Assembly: GCA_021014325.1 (NCBI GenBank)
Contig: CM037460.1
Coordinates: forward strand, 23,598,544 to 23,662,543
DNA: 64,000 nt
DNA from: Plazaster borealis
Lineage: Eukaryota > Echinodermata > Asteroidea > Forcipulatida > Labidiasteridae
Reading direction: 5' to 3'
Positions 63,095 to 64,000 of this stretch are shown piece by piece. Every line of letters begins with the position of its first letter. The stretch's first letter is position 1. The notes below the pieces were generated by a model. The model made no database searches. It was not told the DNA's origin and was given only the letters and a program-made list of their open reading frames with translations. The translations under genes were made by a program, and so were the position numbers.

Positions 63095-63439
63095 AGGTGT
63101 CTTTCACGTTTGGTAATGACTCAAAACAAATATTGGCATAAAAACTTACTTGGTAACAAGCAACCGAGAGGAAACGACTCCCTCTGAAGTAACGTATTTT
63201 TTGAGAAAGAGGTAATTTCTCACTAAAATAATAAAATCTTCTTGCAAGAAGTTTTTATTCCTATCTGAAAGCACACAAATTTGTAAAACAAGGGTGTTTT
63301 TTCTTTCATCATTTTCTTGCAACTTCGATGACCAATTGAGCCCAAATTTTCACAGGCTTGTTATTGTATGCATATGTTGGGATACACCAAGTGAGAACAC
63401 TGGTCTTTGACAATTTCCAAACGTGTTCAGTGCCTTTAA
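63095..63439 (-). mobile_element. MITE family B, copy 6
   Basis: Starts gtgtctttcacgtttggtaa and ends ccaaacgtgttcagtgcc. Lacks a short internal block relative to the other copies. Not preceded by a family A element. Confidence 0.8.
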
Positions 63440-64000
63440 TATCAAGACGACACAAACCTGATGATGTCATAATGACGTCATCAGGTATTGGATTACATTA
63501 AATCAAAGTTTAATATTTGCAAAGAAATCATAACTCATGAATGACATGTTAAATTTTTACAATCTATACATCATCGGAAAGTTCGTTAAAAGTTTAACAA
63601 ACTCTACACAAAAAATGACCCCATTTGACCTTAACTTCCGATTCGAACCGGAAATTGAAAATTTCGTATCTCAAAAACTACTTATCATTTCAGCATAATT
63701 TTTGCATCAGGTTGTAGAACGTTGAGCCTGCTCAAACGTTTGCACAGAAATAACAACATTTTGACATTTACATCTTGTCTAAACCACCGGCATTAAAGCG
63801 CACGTTTGTGTTGATCTACTTTGATAACGCGAGATAGTGTAAGAACACGTTTAAAGATACATGTACATTGTTCATGTAAACTGCGCCAATAAAGTATCTA
63901 TACACTTACAAATGGTCAGATATATCGGAACCTGAAATAGTATGCAAAAAATTAATTAATTAATCCGATGCACAGTTATCTTCTGCGCATTTTGATACCT
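63440..64000. repeat. Satellite with ETS/CRE-like motifs, right end
   Basis: Matches 22,025-22,470 (atgatgtcataatgacgtcat, ttccgattcgaaccgg, aatctatacatcatcgg) up to about 63,860, then AT-rich unique sequence. Confidence 0.7.

Overview
The window is eukaryotic and animal. It is AT-rich, gene-poor and dense in repeats; its genes are split by GT/AG introns, and it carries tRNA-derived SINEs, short TIR transposons, microsatellites and two large DNA transposons. From the tRNA-Leu SINE, the MITE families and the PAN-type and Cys-rich genes I infer a marine deuterostome, most likely an echinoderm (perhaps a sea star). That placement is an impression from repeat content, not a proof.

Layout. 1-780 is a 41-bp minisatellite. 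About 1.1-6.7 kb is mostly non-coding with one MITE and one SINE. About 6.7-16.1 kb is one copy (copy 1) of a segmental duplication: a Cys-rich repeat gene, MITEs, a PAN-like first exon and a SINE. About 16.1-28.7 kb is repeat country: a SINE, a 549-bp TIR element, an array of eight covarying hairpins (19.34-19.77 kb), and roughly 9 kb of degenerate ~130-bp satellite units rich in ACTTCCGG, TGACCTTG and TGACGTCA. About 28.8-62.1 kb is the second copy of the duplication (copy 2), inflated from ~9.5 to ~33 kb by four events: a 1.7-kb fragment of a SWIM zinc-finger gene (30.26-31.94 kb), a 6.1-kb DNA transposon with 4-bp target duplications (32,199-38,307), a local tandem duplication (38.3-41.6 kb), and a complete Polinton/Maverick (41,623-57,035). 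Because unfilled sequence survives in copy 1 or in the local tandem copy, the window contains its own empty sites for both large elements and for a 0.7-kb MITE. 62.1-64 kb returns to SINE, MITE and satellite.

Polinton. It has ~270-bp TIRs, a 6-bp target duplication, a retroviral-type integrase, a protein-primed family-B DNA polymerase, an FtsK/HerA-type packaging ATPase, a double jelly-roll type major capsid protein, a penton-like minor capsid protein (duplicated, second copy broken), a coiled-coil/membrane protein, several small membrane proteins and two zinc-finger proteins. I see no adenain-type protease. The polymerase, integrase, major capsid and several small genes carry frame breaks or stops, so this copy is a recent but decayed fossil.

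The most unusual signal is a family of 18-24 bp near-perfect palindromes scattered more than 20 times through this Polinton and, as far as I can see, nowhere else in the window. Arms change in matched pairs around a variable two-base centre. Many lie inside open reading frames, adding peptides such as TFVHESL or LLPAKD, or supplying the stop codon at gene ends. A duplicated cassette inside the element carries different palindromes at the same position, which suggests turnover. They recall the in-frame palindromic elements of Rickettsia, but I know of no description in a Polinton.
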